DNA of 64,000 nucleotides from Erinaceus europaeus. Taxonomy: Eukaryota > Chordata > Mammalia > Eulipotyphla > Erinaceidae. This document shows positions 21,878 through 32,200 of this stretch, piece after piece. The position numbers were made by a program, and so were the translations under genes. The stretch lies in NCBI RefSeq assembly GCF_950295315.1, contig NC_080175.1, positions 64,629,353 to 64,693,352 on the forward strand, written 5' to 3'. Every line of letters begins with the position of its first letter. The stretch's first letter is position 1. The notes below the pieces were generated by a model that was not told the DNA's origin, made no database searches, and worked only from the letters and a program-made list of their open reading frames with translations.

Positions 21878-23887
21878 GTGGCTGACCATCTCATTGCCTC
21901 CCTGGAAGCAGCACACCAAGCCCGCTGGCAACAACTCATGGAAAGTCTGAATTTCACCCACTCAAGTAGGAAGGCCTGGAAGCTTCTTCACAGACTGGGT
22001 GCTGGTAGCCAACCCCCTCCTGTCTCCCATCCTCCCGTATCTCCAAACTCAGTGGCCAGTCACCTAACTCAAGTTGGACGTGCTAAGATCGACCCAGTCT
22101 GGAAAAGAGAAATTTCCCATGAGTGGTCATCCCACTTCCGGTTATCTTGTCCATCTCCAAAAATCTCTCCCTTTACACTGTCTGAACTGGAAGATGCTTT
22201 GAAGAGGGTTAAACCGGGAACAGCTGCTGGCTATGATAACATCACCCCAGAACTCATTCTTAACCTGGGTCCCGCGGCAAAGAAGTGGCTCACTTCATTC
22301 CTGTCCCACATCTTGGAATCTGAGTCCATGCCCAAAGTTTGGCGTTGTGCGAAGATTATAGCGATTTTGAAACCAAAGAAAGACACAACACTGGCCACCA
22401 GCTATAGACCGATTTCTCTCCTCTCCATGTGTTACAAACTCCTTGAGAGGCTGCTTCTGTCACGTATTTCTCCTCTAACAGAGAAATTCCTATCACCCGC
22501 CCAAGCTGGTTTCCGCCCAGGAAGATCTACCTGCGAACAAGCCCTGGCCCTCTCAACTTACATTGAAAATGGATTCCAGAAGAATTTAAAGACAGGTGCT
22601 GTCTTTGTTGATCTCACAGCAGCCTATGACACGGTCTGGCACCGTGGTCTCCTAGTCAAGATCTCAAGATGCCTGCTTCCATGGGTGGCCAACACTATAT
22701 CGTTTTTTCTCCAAAACAGAAGATTCCGGGTGCATCTGGGTGACAAGTCTAGCAGATGGAGACTTGTCTCAAGTGGCCTCCCCCAGGGCTCTGTTCTGGC
22801 TCCTACGCTATTTAATATTTACATCAATGACCTCCCAGAAACTTCTTCAAGGAAGTTCATCTACGCCGATGACATCTGCTGTGCAACTCAGGCATCCAAG
22901 TTCAACATCCTTGAGGAAACACTCACGAAAGACATGTCTCTGATATCTGATTACTCTAAAAAATGGCGACTAATCCCTAGCACTGCAAAAACGGTATCAT
23001 CTGTTTTCCATCTACATCATGCCTCGGCCTCGCGTGAGCTTAATGTGCAGCTTGGCAATACGAGAATCCGGCATGAAGCCCAGCCAGTCTATCGTGGCGT
23101 TACTCTCGATCGCACTCTGTCATTTCACAAACATCTCATAAAAACTGCAGCAAAGGTGGGCACGAGGAATAACATCATTGCAGGACTGGCCAGCTCCTCA
23201 TGGGGCACAAGCGCTTCCACACTACGATCATCATCTCTGGCATTATGCTATTCCACTGCAGAATACTGTGCCCCAGGATGGTTCCGTAGCCCCCATGTCC
23301 ACTTGGTCGATTCAAAATTAAATTCCTCCATGAGGATAATTTCTGGTACCATCCGTTCCACCCCGGTTCCATGGCTGCCAGTTCTTAGCAACATCGCCCC
23401 GCCAGATATTCGTTGGGATGCAGCATCATCTAAGTTCATTTCCCAAGTCTACGCTCGACCGGACCTGCCAATATACGTGGATATCTTCGCTCACCCTGTC
23501 CAACGCTTGACGTCTCGTCATCCAATCTGGTCCCCTACGCCTACACTGAACTTCTCTGTTCCAGACTCTTGGAAACAGAGTTGGCAGTCAGCTGAGGTAA
23601 AGAACAAACACCTCATCACAGACCCCTGCAAGCGTCAACCCGGCTTTGACCTAGCACGTTATTATTGGGCCCCCCTCAATCTCTATCGAACAGGCCATGG
23701 CTGGTGTGTCGCTATGTTCCATTGCTGGGGAGCCAGAGACGACCCGAAATGCCCCTGCAGCTACAGACAGACTATGACCCACATAGTCAATGACTGCCAC
23801 CTCTCCAGATTCAAAGGAGGTCTCGAAACTTTACATCAGGCTCAACCTGATGCTGTTGACTGGCTACGGAAGAAGGGCAAACGCTAG
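21878..23887 (+). CDS. Vingi reverse transcriptase and C-terminal domain (open segment)
   Basis: 669 codons uninterrupted. RT motifs in order: 'KPGTAAGYDNITPELI' (about residue 110), 'SYRPISLLSMCYKLLERLL', 'AQAGFRPGRSTCEQA', 'FVDLTAAYDTVW' (catalytic Asp about 245), 'SGLPQGSVLAPTLFN' (about 299), 'YADD' (329-332), 'GVTLDRTLSFHKHL'. The 'LPQGS' and 'YADD' boxes are typical of Jockey/I-group elements, unlike L1. After the RT come about 270 residues without an RNase H signature, ending in 'CPCSYRQTMTHIVNDC', a C-x-C-x7-H-x4-C cluster likely to bind RNA or DNA. GTG 21878 is only the first start-like codon of the segment, not a real start. Confidence 0.88.
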   Translation: MADHLIASLEAAHQARWQQLMESLNFTHSSRKAWKLLHRLGAGSQPPPVSHPPVSPNSVASHLTQVGRAKIDPVWKREISHEWSSHFRLSCPSPKISPFTLSELEDALKRVKPGTAAGYDNITPELILNLGPAAKKWLTSFLSHILESESMPKVWRCAKIIAILKPKKDTTLATSYRPISLLSMCYKLLERLLLSRISPLTEKFLSPAQAGFRPGRSTCEQALALSTYIENGFQKNLKTGAVFVDLTAAYDTVWHRGLLVKISRCLLPWVANTISFFLQNRRFRVHLGDKSSRWRLVSSGLPQGSVLAPTLFNIYINDLPETSSRKFIYADDICCATQASKFNILEETLTKDMSLISDYSKKWRLIPSTAKTVSSVFHLHHASASRELNVQLGNTRIRHEAQPVYRGVTLDRTLSFHKHLIKTAAKVGTRNNIIAGLASSSWGTSASTLRSSSLALCYSTAEYCAPGWFRSPHVHLVDSKLNSSMRIISGTIRSTPVPWLPVLSNIAPPDIRWDAASSKFISQVYARPDLPIYVDIFAHPVQRLTSRHPIWSPTPTLNFSVPDSWKQSWQSAEVKNKHLITDPCKRQPGFDLARYYWAPLNLYRTGHGWCVAMFHCWGARDDPKCPCSYRQTMTHIVNDCHLSRFKGGLETLHQAQPDAVDWLRKKGKR

Positions 23888-23895
23888 AAGAAGAA

Positions 23896-23906
23896 ATTAC
23901 AATATC
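23896..23906 (+). repeat. Right target-site duplication of Vingi
   Basis: ATTACAATATC, identical to 20814-20824, immediately after the tail AAGAAGAA that follows the TAG stop. Confidence 0.92.
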
Positions 23907-25424
23907 AAATTTAAAATTTTAGTTAATGTATTTACATCACTCAACAATATATTTAAGGTTGAAATATGTTCAAGAAGTTAGTGAATTTAATTCCTCTACT
24001 GTTAGTTATTCCTCATATATTACTTTATCATTATGAACAGAAAGAAATAATCAGTGAATATCTTTTTGATGCTACTGTTTCCTTTCCAACAAATGACCTA
24101 GATTTAATGCACTAAAGGAAGAATAGTCAGGAGTCATTCATTCGTACTCAAATATCCTTGTAAATCTGTAATTAATTTAATATCCCAAATCTTTCCATCT
24201 CTCTTTTGAATATTCCTTTTACTTCAAAATGTATTTTTTATATTTAATATACTAATGCCTACAGACATTAAATAAAAATATACGGACCTATTCTTCCAAC
24301 CCAATAATCTTCCCAGTAGCACATATAACATATAGTTTACAACTGTGTAATGGATGTTAATCTTGAAACATTGCGATGATCATCTCTAACATTATTGCTC
24401 TCTAATTAGAGCGCCACCTGAATTGTTATTGCTTTAACTGAAGATCAGTATTTGAATCATTGAATTACATAGAGCCCCCAGAGGGATCATACTTATCATC
24501 TCGTTATCTGTCTTTGATTTACTAGACTTTTCTGACCTGCCAGTACATCTAGATTTAGAACTCACGTTAATGCAGCTGTTTATCTTTAGCCCATGGAAGA
24601 TGACAGTGAAGATTTTATAAGAATGAGAAAATTTCCCATATCTGCCCATAGATCTTTGAGAAAACAGCATCCTTCTGCAAACTTGATTTTTATGATTCTC
24701 CTATCACATTTAGAGGGGGAGTATTTCTGCAGAGCTGTGACAATTGCTTGCTGTTTCTTATTTTCTTTTAAAAGCCATGAACAGGGCGTAATACCTTCTT
24801 TCTATATCTGCTATTGTAAAGAGGTGGCAGTAGGCATCATTATGGGCTGCCCTAAAAGCCAATTAATTTTTACTTTGACAGCAGCAGCAAAAACAAAATA
24901 GTCTCTGTATCGCTTTCATATCTACTTATAAATAGCAAAGAGGATGATAAAAATAAACAGCAAAGGAAAAGACCAATAAATAGCAACAGAGATATTATGA
25001 GCAAGCCTTCTTCACAATGAATATCATAAAAAAATTCCCAATGTAACTTGTCAGATTTTGATCAATTATTATATAAAGGTGTATCTGAATCTTCCTACAA
25101 GAAGTAATGTGTCATTTGTATGTATAAATTAGACTGCAGCCACACTCTTTTTGCAGAATCCATCCCCGTTTTTCAGTGAAGTCTAGAATTTATAGGCATC
25201 TTCTGGCCCAATATGAAATTGCTCTAATGACCAATTTTAGCTTCGGAGATTTTGTCAGAAGCAACCTATTCTTAGACTCTCACTATTCAGTTCTTCTCCT
25301 TTCTGTCTGTTCACAGTTCATAGGTCTATTTCATGACCTGAGGCATGAATTTACTCAATTTGTAACCTCTTTGTCTTCCCCATTGCTATCCCTCAGTAAA
25401 ACTCTTGTACATTTTTTCTTTATT
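23907..25424. other. Unassigned; 24360-25010 looks unusually complex
   Basis: No repeat or gene recognised. The part 24360-25010 has balanced, non-repetitive composition free of SINE or L1 landmarks and contains motif-like strings such as 'agagcgccacctg' (resembles half a CTCF site and holds an E-box) and 'gccaattaatttt' (homeodomain-like). It could be a conserved non-coding element; that is only an impression. Confidence 0.35.
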
Positions 25425-25516
25425 TTTTATTATTTATTTTCCCTTTTGTTGCCTGTGTTGTTTTATTGTTGTTGTAGTTATTATTGTTGTTTTTGATGAT
25501 GTCATTATTGTTGGAT
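25425..25516 (-). mobile_element. SINE 3' tail only
   Basis: Just the tail: 'cccttttgttgcctgtg', GTT-rich repeats, 'tgatgatgtcattattg', 'ttggat'. Strongly 5' truncated copy of the main SINE. Confidence 0.8.
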
Positions 25517-25734
25517 TATCAATTCTATCATATATCAATTATATAATATAGTACTTTGTAAATTTGCATCCATTTTTGTGAGACAGAAAATGTAGATCTG
25601 CATTCAACTACTGCTGAGGTTTAAGATTAAACTTCAAAAAATAATTCAGACTGATATCCATGTAGGATAAAAGATCTAAATTCCACTTGCTATTCCTTTT
25701 TTTTTTTTTTTTTATTGATTACTGCTGGGGACTC

Positions 25735-25972
25735 ACAATTGCATAGATCTTAAATCACTAGTTAATTAGTATGAGAGGGAAAAAATTAATTGTATGTCTC
25801 AAAGTTTTTAAAACACAGACTGAGTATTCTTAATATATAGGCTGTGTATCTGATATGTGGACTCTCTCAAAAGCCTAGACCAAGTAGATTAGAGGCAACC
25901 AGTGGCACAGCTATTTACAAGATACTGGGTACTATACAACAAACTCCAACAAAAGGACTTTTTCCCTTTTCA
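25735..25972 (+). mobile_element. L1 3' UTR fragment
   Basis: 'attgtatgtctcaaag', 'gtggactctctcaaaagcct', 'cagctatttacaagatactg' match the 3' UTR of the L1 at 12829-14150 (there 13060-13240). Both ends are truncated. Confidence 0.8.
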
Positions 25973-26156
25973 ACTTTAGAGAGAAAGAAAGAGACGAAAG
26001 AGTAACAAGACACATCACATCACAGCTCCACCACTCATGGAGTTCCCTTTGATGCTGTGTATAGCACTCCCATGTGATGCCAGGGGCTCAAATTTATAAC
26101 CTCAGGCATGAGAAATCATCTTCTGCACTGGGTAAGATATCTCCCAGCCTCTGATT
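25973..26156 (-). repeat. Old SINE fragment
   Basis: 'ccaccactcatggagttccc', 'tgccaggggctcaaattt', 'cctcaggcatgagaaatcat', 'tctcccagcctc' follow the layout of an old antisense SINE family; a similar piece is at 63800-63962. Confidence 0.55.
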
Positions 26157-26299
26157 ATCTATTAAATTGGTCTTCCAAATAACACAGAATTTGCTTGCTA
26201 GAAGCATGTTAGTCAAACTGAAGGCATTTAGTCACATTCTCAAATGTCTAAGTCTCAATTTTCTGACAAATGTTTATGGAACGTGCATACTAAAAATAC

Positions 26300-26500
26300 C
26301 TCCATGTGTCCAGGTGGTGGCATACCTGGTTCTACTCAAGCACAGGCATTACTATGAATGAGGATTAGAATTACCACCTGCTAGGAATGAACCTTCATGA
26401 GAGTTCCCAGTGCAGTGCAGCTGTGCTGCAGGTGTTTCTTCTTTTCTCCCCTTTCTCTTTCTCTCTTTCACTATTAGAAAGAAATTTAAAAAATAAACAG
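26300..26500 (+). repeat. Old SINE
   Basis: 'tccaggtggtggcatacctg', 'gctgcaggtgtttcttc', pyrimidine tract, A-rich end. Same plan as the SINE at 32612 but more diverged. Confidence 0.6.
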
Positions 26501-27844
26501 CTTCCAGAAGCACATTATGTTTTAAGAGTGTTACTATTAAATGTTGAAGGAAATATATCAAAGCATGCAAAATAAGAAATGTCTACAATATCGTCTCTCT
26601 TGGTTTAAATTTTTATAACTGAAGGTGGGATTTTGTGCTTTATAATAATAGAAAGTGATGGAAATAGGAAAACACCATAAAAATAATTAGTGGTTAGCTG
26701 AGGCTATACATATACATATATTATTAAATGTATGTATATATTTATATATTGTTAGAGTATGCCCTTTTCCATATATCACTATTATAATGTAAACATCAGA
26801 AGAACAAGGATTTTTGCCCATTTTGATGCTCAGTAATTATTCACTGAATGAAATAGTTAAGCTTAATAATGAATCTAGCATCATATTCTTTTAAACATCC
26901 CTCCATTTGAAAATTCAGAGTCGTTCTAACGTTTCACTGACACTGATGTTTGTTCTTCAATTTAGTAAAAGTTTAAAGTGACAAAAAGACAGGGACCCAA
27001 TATTAATTCATATGCATCATGTCAAACAGAGAATTTTAGTAAATTAAATGCCAGCGCACTAAAGATGTTTTAGAAACTCTGAAGTCAGAGAATAAGAGTT
27101 TCAATTATCTAAGATTGCTTATACTGACAATTCCTGTCTCTCGGTAATCCTGCCTGAATTGAATTATGGTAGTTTTCCATCAGTCTTGATTACAAGTATT
27201 AGTGATAGTTCCTAATACCCTTGGGAACTCCAGCTTTCCAGACATGTTCTTCTTCACCTTCACATCTGAACTCCCTTTGGTACTCAGGGCCAGTCATCTC
27301 AAGCTAAAGCAATCTTCATTTATTTTCTCTCCATGTGAGGTTACTTTACTGTAAACAGGCAATTGATAATAAGAGGTTTTTATTGAATTTTTCAGATTCA
27401 TAATCATGGAGTTCCATGTCTCCTGAGTCTTGAGACACACACATTAATTTACTCTAGATTTCAAGTCCAATTAGTCAGTGTTGCTTGCACATAGCAGACA
27501 TTTTCACTTTGCTCTCATAAATCACCTTTTTATGAGAGGTCAGGCCACTTAACCAAAAGTATTACTTTGGCACAGTGGTAGATTCATTCCAGATGCATTA
27601 GTAAATGTCCCTTCATTGCTCTAAGGAGATTATCTTTTCACTCTCTAAATTATCTCGAGCGAACAATTTGAACTCAATAGTATGCATAACCCTATAACAT
27701 ATTATCTATCAGTGTTGGTAGATATTACTGCCTCCTTGATTCTTCCCAATGTCCTCAGAACATAACTGGTTTATTATTTTATTTTATTTCACCAAAGTTA
27801 TTTCTGGGGCTTGGTGCCTGCATGATGATTCCACTAATTTTTCA
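26501..27844. other. Unassigned 1.3-kb stretch
   Basis: Unique-looking sequence. No repeat family, RNA gene or coding frame recognised. Confidence 0.5.
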
Positions 27845-28102
27845 AAAATATTTATTTATTCCCTTTTGTTGCCCTTGTTTTATTGTTGTATTTATTGTTG
27901 TTGTTGGTTAGGACTGAGAGAAATGGAGAGAGGAGGGGAAGACAGAGAGGGGGAGAGAAAGATAGACACCTACAGACCTTCTTCAGCTCCTGTGAAGGGA
28001 TGTCCCTGCAGGTGGGAAGTCGGGGCTCGAACCAGGATCCTTATTCCTGTCTTTGCGCTTTGTGCCACGTGCGCTTAACCCACTGTGCTACTGCCCAACT
28101 CC
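27845..28102 (-). mobile_element. tRNA-derived hedgehog SINE
   Basis: Full plan in antisense: tail, 'ctgagagaaatggagagagg', 'gacacctacagacc', 'gggatccttattcctg' region with box-B complement 'ggctcgaaccaggatcc', and head 'gcttaacccactgtgctact'. Confidence 0.88.
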
Positions 28103-28104
28103 TG

Positions 28105-28492
28105 ATTTTTTTTCTTATAGAGACAGAGATAAATAGAGGAGAGGGAGATTATTGAGATAGAGATACAGAGACCTGCAGCCTGCCCTGGTTTAGTGTACAA
28201 TGACCTGCCTTAGAGCCCCAGGTCTTCACTTTCTGGGGAACAGCTTTGCAAATGGTGAAGCAATGGTGCAGGTGCCTCTGTCTCCCCTTTCCCACTCGAT
28301 TTCAGACTGTCTCTGTCTAATAAATCTATAAATAAAGATAACCAAAAAATCAAAGAGAATGAGACTTGCAACCTGCAGCATTTCATCACTCATGAAGCTT
28401 CACCCCTGTAGGTGGGGGCTGAGGGTTGAAACCCGGGTCCTAGTGGGTGCAATGTGTGTGCTCCACTAGGTGCACCCCTGCCTGCCCCCCCA
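28105..28492 (-). mobile_element. SINE split by a second SINE
   Basis: Left part 28105-28188 ('tatagagacagagataaat', 'gagacctgcagcctgcc') and right part 28346-28492 ('gagacttgcaacctgcagc', 'ctcatgaagcttcacccctg', 'gtgcacccctgcctgcc') are both antisense SINE body, separated by the sense SINE at 28189-28345. The right part repeats a little of the left part's end, so two separate copies cannot be excluded. Confidence 0.6.
28189..28345 (+). mobile_element. SINE nested in the copy at 28105-28492
   Basis: 'aatggtgaagcaatggtgc', 'aggtgcctctgtctcccc', 'ctgtctctgtctaataaat' and an A-rich tail on the opposite strand to its host. Confidence 0.65.
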
Positions 28493-28499
28493 CACACAC

Positions 28500-30205
28500 A
28501 GTTCTCCCCACTCTCCCATTCTTTCTAAACCAGAACCTAGAATGGTATAGATTTACTCAGATCCCTGGGTCTCTTCTATGGATATAGGAGGTAGACATGA
28601 TTCCATTTCTCTTTACTTTTTTTCTATTAATGTGCAAGATACTTGTTTGATAATTTACCCAACTTTGAAGAACCCAGAAAGAATAAAGAATTATTTCTTT
28701 TCTCCCCCCACATCTAATACATCAAGAAACTCTGTGATCACAAAGTGACTAAGAGGAAAACAAACAAAAAGTACTCAAAGCAAAGATTGTTCCATTAAAC
28801 ATTTCCCATTTTTCTGTTCTCTTGAATTCTATCTAACTTATATTTACTATTTATGATGTACTTGTTATGTTACCAAGTGCCACATTACCTGAATCCCGTG
28901 TGTAGAGGCTTACAAACTACAAAAAGCACGTGTGGATATTCAGAAAGTACTGGTGGCTGCCTTCACATAATTATTAACCTGTTTACAAGACACAGGTGAA
29001 TAAAGTGCTACTTCAGACATTGCATACTTCTGGCATTGCATATTTCATAGAATGCTACAGAAGGGAGGAAGGCCAAAGGAATATATGCAAGGTGTTTATT
29101 CTTTGGCCAGTTATAGCTACCATAATCGGAAAGAATACAAATGCTCAATTCCATGAGAATGCAGCACTAAAAGCACCTGTGCTGAATGTCACTGGAATCA
29201 CAGTGCAAGCTGGGCTGGGCAAAGAAAGTCCATATGGAAAGGAAAAAAAAAATGACTGAAAATCCTGCAGCAGCAAAGCAATTGTAGGACGCAACCATCT
29301 AAGGGCTGGAAATTGTCTCCACACCTGCAATCAATGAAGTCCACAATTGTTACAAAAAGTCTCTGTGGGCATGCTTTCCCAGCAAGGAAGGAGGCAATGG
29401 GTTGTACACAACAGAGTTGTTTATACGCAACTTGTGAAGGTCATGGATGTGAGGTCTCCTGAAAAGGTGGGTGGGCCGAAACAACATTCCTTCAGTTGAA
29501 ACTCTAAAATGATTAATTTCTCTCTAAATCCCCTTTGTTTGGGAAAGATTGCAAAGCTGTGCTCCTACTTAATTACCTGTTGCAGCCCTTACCTCCACTG
29601 CCAGTCAACCTCCCACTTTGTTGGCTTCTACAGAAATTCCGTCAAGGCTGCTGATTTTCCTTTTATTATGACCTGGCTCATTGAAAACTCACCTGGCAGT
29701 GGACCAAGAGCATACATATGCTCTGCCACAATGATGCCAAGCTCCTTCTTAAATGTCTTTTCCTGGCTATCTTTACCTTGTTACACTGTATGCAGTGGAG
29801 TTCACATAGGCAGATGCAAAAATCCAGTTCCAATCAACCAAAAGGTGATTTGTTTTTCTTATATGATTTAATAACTTCTTCATCTTCATTTCAGTTTACT
29901 TGAGTTAAATTTTGACTATTCTTGTTTTCTATACTTCAGATACATATGTAGGGAATATCAGAGTTTGACTCTTGAAACTTAGTGATGTACATTTGAATAC
30001 GCAGTTTGAGAAACAGTCTAATTCTACCTCCTACATCTTTCTTTCCTTAAATAGGCATGGTTGCACAATATATATTTCAATTACATTTGCAATTATACTT
30101 TTGTTTCTTATCCTTTTTTTTTTAGCAATCTCTAACTCTTTAGCTACATCTTTCTAACAAAGGAAAATAATATATGAAATTATTACTTTTTTCCAGAAGC
30201 ATTTT
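28500..30205. other. Unassigned 1.7-kb stretch
   Basis: Mostly unique-looking, less AT-rich around 29000-29700. Short open frames (28996-29259, 29509-29871) have no recognisable domains and no sign of selection. Confidence 0.5.
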
Positions 30206-30210
30206 CCAGG

Positions 30211-30211
30211 A

Positions 30212-30247
<36 letters not shown>
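30211..30247. repeat. (TA)n microsatellite
   Basis: About 18 TA units in a row. Confidence 0.95.
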
Positions 30248-30248
<1 letters not shown>

Positions 30249-30250
<2 letters not shown>

Positions 30251-30316
30251 TTTTTAAATTGCTACTGGGTTATAGCTGGGGCTCAGTGATGACACTACAA
30301 TGCTCCTAGTGGCATT

Positions 30317-30355
<39 letters not shown>

Positions 30356-30551
30356 ATTATATTTGATGGATCAGAGAGAAATTGAAAAGGATGGGGAGAT
30401 ACCAAGAGAGAGAGAGAAATAAAATAGATAGCCCTAGACCTGCTTCAGCATTTGTAAAGCATCCCCTCTGCAGGTGGTAAATGGGAGCTTGAACTCAGGT
30501 CCTTGCATATGGCAATATGCGTGCTTAACCAAGTAATCCACCCACTGGCCC
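30249..30551 (-). mobile_element. SINE, long variant with (TTTC)n
   Basis: Left block 'gctactgggttatagctggg', a TTTC microsatellite at 30316-30354, then 'ggatcagagagaaattg', 'ctgcaggtggtaaatggg', 'gcttgaactcaggtccttgc' and the head 'ccacccactggccc'. Same design as 1741-2092. Confidence 0.75.
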
Positions 30552-31094
30552 TTGTGGATCACAGTTCTTGCCTATTATAACTCTCTGCTTCAAGGAAAGA
30601 CTTACTAGTAAGGGATTCAGTCCCTAATTTGCCAACTGTTCAATTTATTCATAGTCACATAGCATCTTCAAATTACAGCTTATTTGGACGTTTCTTTGAT
30701 TTGCAGATGTATGGCTTTGCTCAGTAGCATTATAACATTTCTATATGTTTACAATGTTTTCTTCTTGTTGGTGCCTTTCTAAATATGAATTATATGGATT
30801 CATATAATCAATAATGGTATACATCCCTAAAACTTTGCTACTAATGTCAGTGACCTCCTGCTTAAGACCACCAGACATGGAATTATAGTACTCAAATCGT
30901 GTTCATTATTCATTACAACAATGAAGACAGAATAGAATGTAGAAACAGGTGGTGATAGTTCACTAAAAGTATGTTATAAAGGGCTTACTGTTGAAACTGG
31001 GGGTTGGAAATACAGTGCATATAAAAGGGTGTATGCAAATGGAAATTATCTAAAATCTGGCTGTTTTAATTCTTGTTTAAATAGTGATATAGTA
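30552..31094. other. Unassigned stretch
   Basis: Nothing recognised. Confidence 0.5.
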
Positions 31095-31955
31095 AGAACA
31101 AAATTGTGGGATAACAGGGGCACAGCCACACAGTTCCCACCACCAAAGTCCCATGTCCCATCCCCTCCAGTGGAAATTTCCCAATGCTTTATCTCTTTGG
31201 GAGGAAAGACCAAAATTCTTCGTCGGGCTGTAGCGCAGCGGGTTAAGCACAGGTGGCTCAAAGCCCAGGGACCAATTTAAGGATCCCAGTTCGAGCTCTG
31301 GCTCCCCACCTGCAGGGGAGTCGCTTCACAAGCTGTGAAGCAGGTCTACAGGTGTCTATCTTTCTCTCCCCCTCTGTCTTCCTCCTCCTCTCTTCATTTC
31401 TCTCTGTCCTATCTAACAATGACAACAATAAAACAACAAGGGCAACATAAGGGAATAAATAAATTAAATATTTTTTAAAATTCTTCATGGGGTACAGAAG
31501 GTGGAAGTTCTAGCTTCTGTAACTGGTTCATAATTGGACATAGGCATTGGCAGATCAACCCAGACGTCCACCTTGTTTCTAACTTTTCTAGTGGGGTAGG
31601 ACTCTGGAAAGGTGAGGTGGAAACATTTGGTGAGGTCATGTTCCCAGGAAAGTCAGGATGGAATAATAGTAGCATCTGCATCTTGGTGGCTGAAACGCAG
31701 TACAATATAAAATAAGACATTGTTTAATATACAGGAACCCAAAGGTAGGAATATAACAGATAAAAATAGGGGTTTTCAGGTGGGAAGTATGTTTTAGGTA
31801 TGTTTCAAGGCCCATGCCTTTAGTTATGTTTTCTTGAGCCTGTTAACTAACATGCAGGTGGACTAAAAGTATTGTCAGTGATGATGGTGTCAGAGTTGAG
31901 AATAGGACTAGAATGCTGGATAACTCCAAGACATGAGGAAAGTATATAAATATTA
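31095..31955 (-). mobile_element. L1 3' UTR, antisense, split by a SINE
   Basis: 'acacagttcccaccaccaa' and 'tccaatgctttatctctttggg'-type text are the reverse complement of the L1 3' end. After the SINE at 31222-31476 it continues with 'gtacagaaggtggaag', 'ataggcattggcagatcaac', 'tagtggggtaggactctgg' and on to 'aaagtatataaatatt'. The order equals that at 56641-57535. Confidence 0.85.
31222..31476 (+). mobile_element. tRNA-derived hedgehog SINE, full length with TSD
   Basis: Best sense-strand copy. The tRNA-like head 'gtcgggctgtagcgcagcgg' contains box A (TAGCGCAGCGG), and 'agttcgagctctggctcc' contains box B, the internal Pol III promoter. Body: 'cacctgcaggggagtcgctt', 'cacaagctgtgaagcagg', pyrimidine tract, 'tctctgtcctatctaac', CAACAATAA-rich tail. 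A 10-bp TSD AAAATTCTTC lies at 31212-31221 and 31477-31486. Mobilised by L1 protein. Confidence 0.93.
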
Positions 31956-31959
31956 AATT

Positions 31960-32125
31960 TTTTTTTAAATTTCATTATTGGAGGATTGATGGTTTGCAGT
32001 TGACAGAAAAACACAATAGTTTGGTACATGCATAACATTTCCCAGTTTTCCACATAGAAATTCAATCACCACTAGGTCCTCCTGCCATTAACTATTAACC
32101 CCATCTATCTGACCTAAACATTTTG
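31960..32125 (-). mobile_element. 3' end of another L1 subfamily, antisense
   Basis: 'cattattggaggattgatgg', 'acatttcccagttttccac' and 'ccactaggtcctcctgcc' recur at 59615-59885, so this is a second kind of L1 3' end. Confidence 0.65.
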
Positions 32126-32200
32126 ATAATTCTTATTCTAGAAGAAAAGAGGACTAAAGCAGAGTGAAAACTGTCAGTGGTGAAGAAGCAGAAGTCATTT

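Larger units (their letters stand above)
20916..23887 (+). pseudogene. Vingi endonuclease-reverse transcriptase polyprotein, two breaks
   Basis: The best start is ATG 20916 ('MDPSHFQSQQQ'), because the same frame then runs into the endonuclease N-terminus 'VLQLNVEGLS' (20991). Only TGA at 20988-20990 intervenes. CGA to TGA by CpG decay is a simple explanation, yet the short copy at 49.3 kb carries the same TGA. A frameshift near 21825-21835 moves reading from the endonuclease frame (to 21848) to the RT frame, which is already readable upstream of 21878 ('LLKQYDESGDPD'). The frame then runs open to TAG 23885-23887, just before the 3' tail. With two lesions in almost 1000 codons it is a young but inactive copy. 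Confidence 0.85.
20825..23895 (+). mobile_element. Vingi-like non-LTR retrotransposon, 3.07 kb, nearly intact
   Basis: Non-LTR retrotransposon flanked by a perfect 11-bp TSD. One long coding region encodes an AP-type endonuclease then a reverse transcriptase, with a C-terminal Cys/His cluster; no L1-type ORF1 and no RNase H motif are seen. It ends in a short AAG repeat tail, not poly(A), directly after the stop codon. GC and CpG content are visibly higher than in the AT-rich flanks. The compact structure, absence of RNase H and a companion internally deleted form match the Vingi clade described from hedgehogs (Kojima, Kapitonov and Jurka, as I recall). L1, RTE/BovB and L2 are poor fits: no ORF1, YADD catalytic box and a different C-terminus. 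The clade name comes from memory and structure, not from an alignment. Confidence 0.85.

Noticed and set aside
20645..23960. Vingi inserted into the middle of a SINE
   Set aside because: The SINE head is not found after the right target duplication, so the SINE simply ends beside the insertion.
28996..29259. Possible host exon
   Set aside because: No convincing splice signals at its ends and no domain. Composition alone is not enough.
31222..31300. tRNA gene
   Set aside because: Box A and box B are present, but the arms do not form a full cloverleaf and the sequence continues as a SINE repeated many times here.
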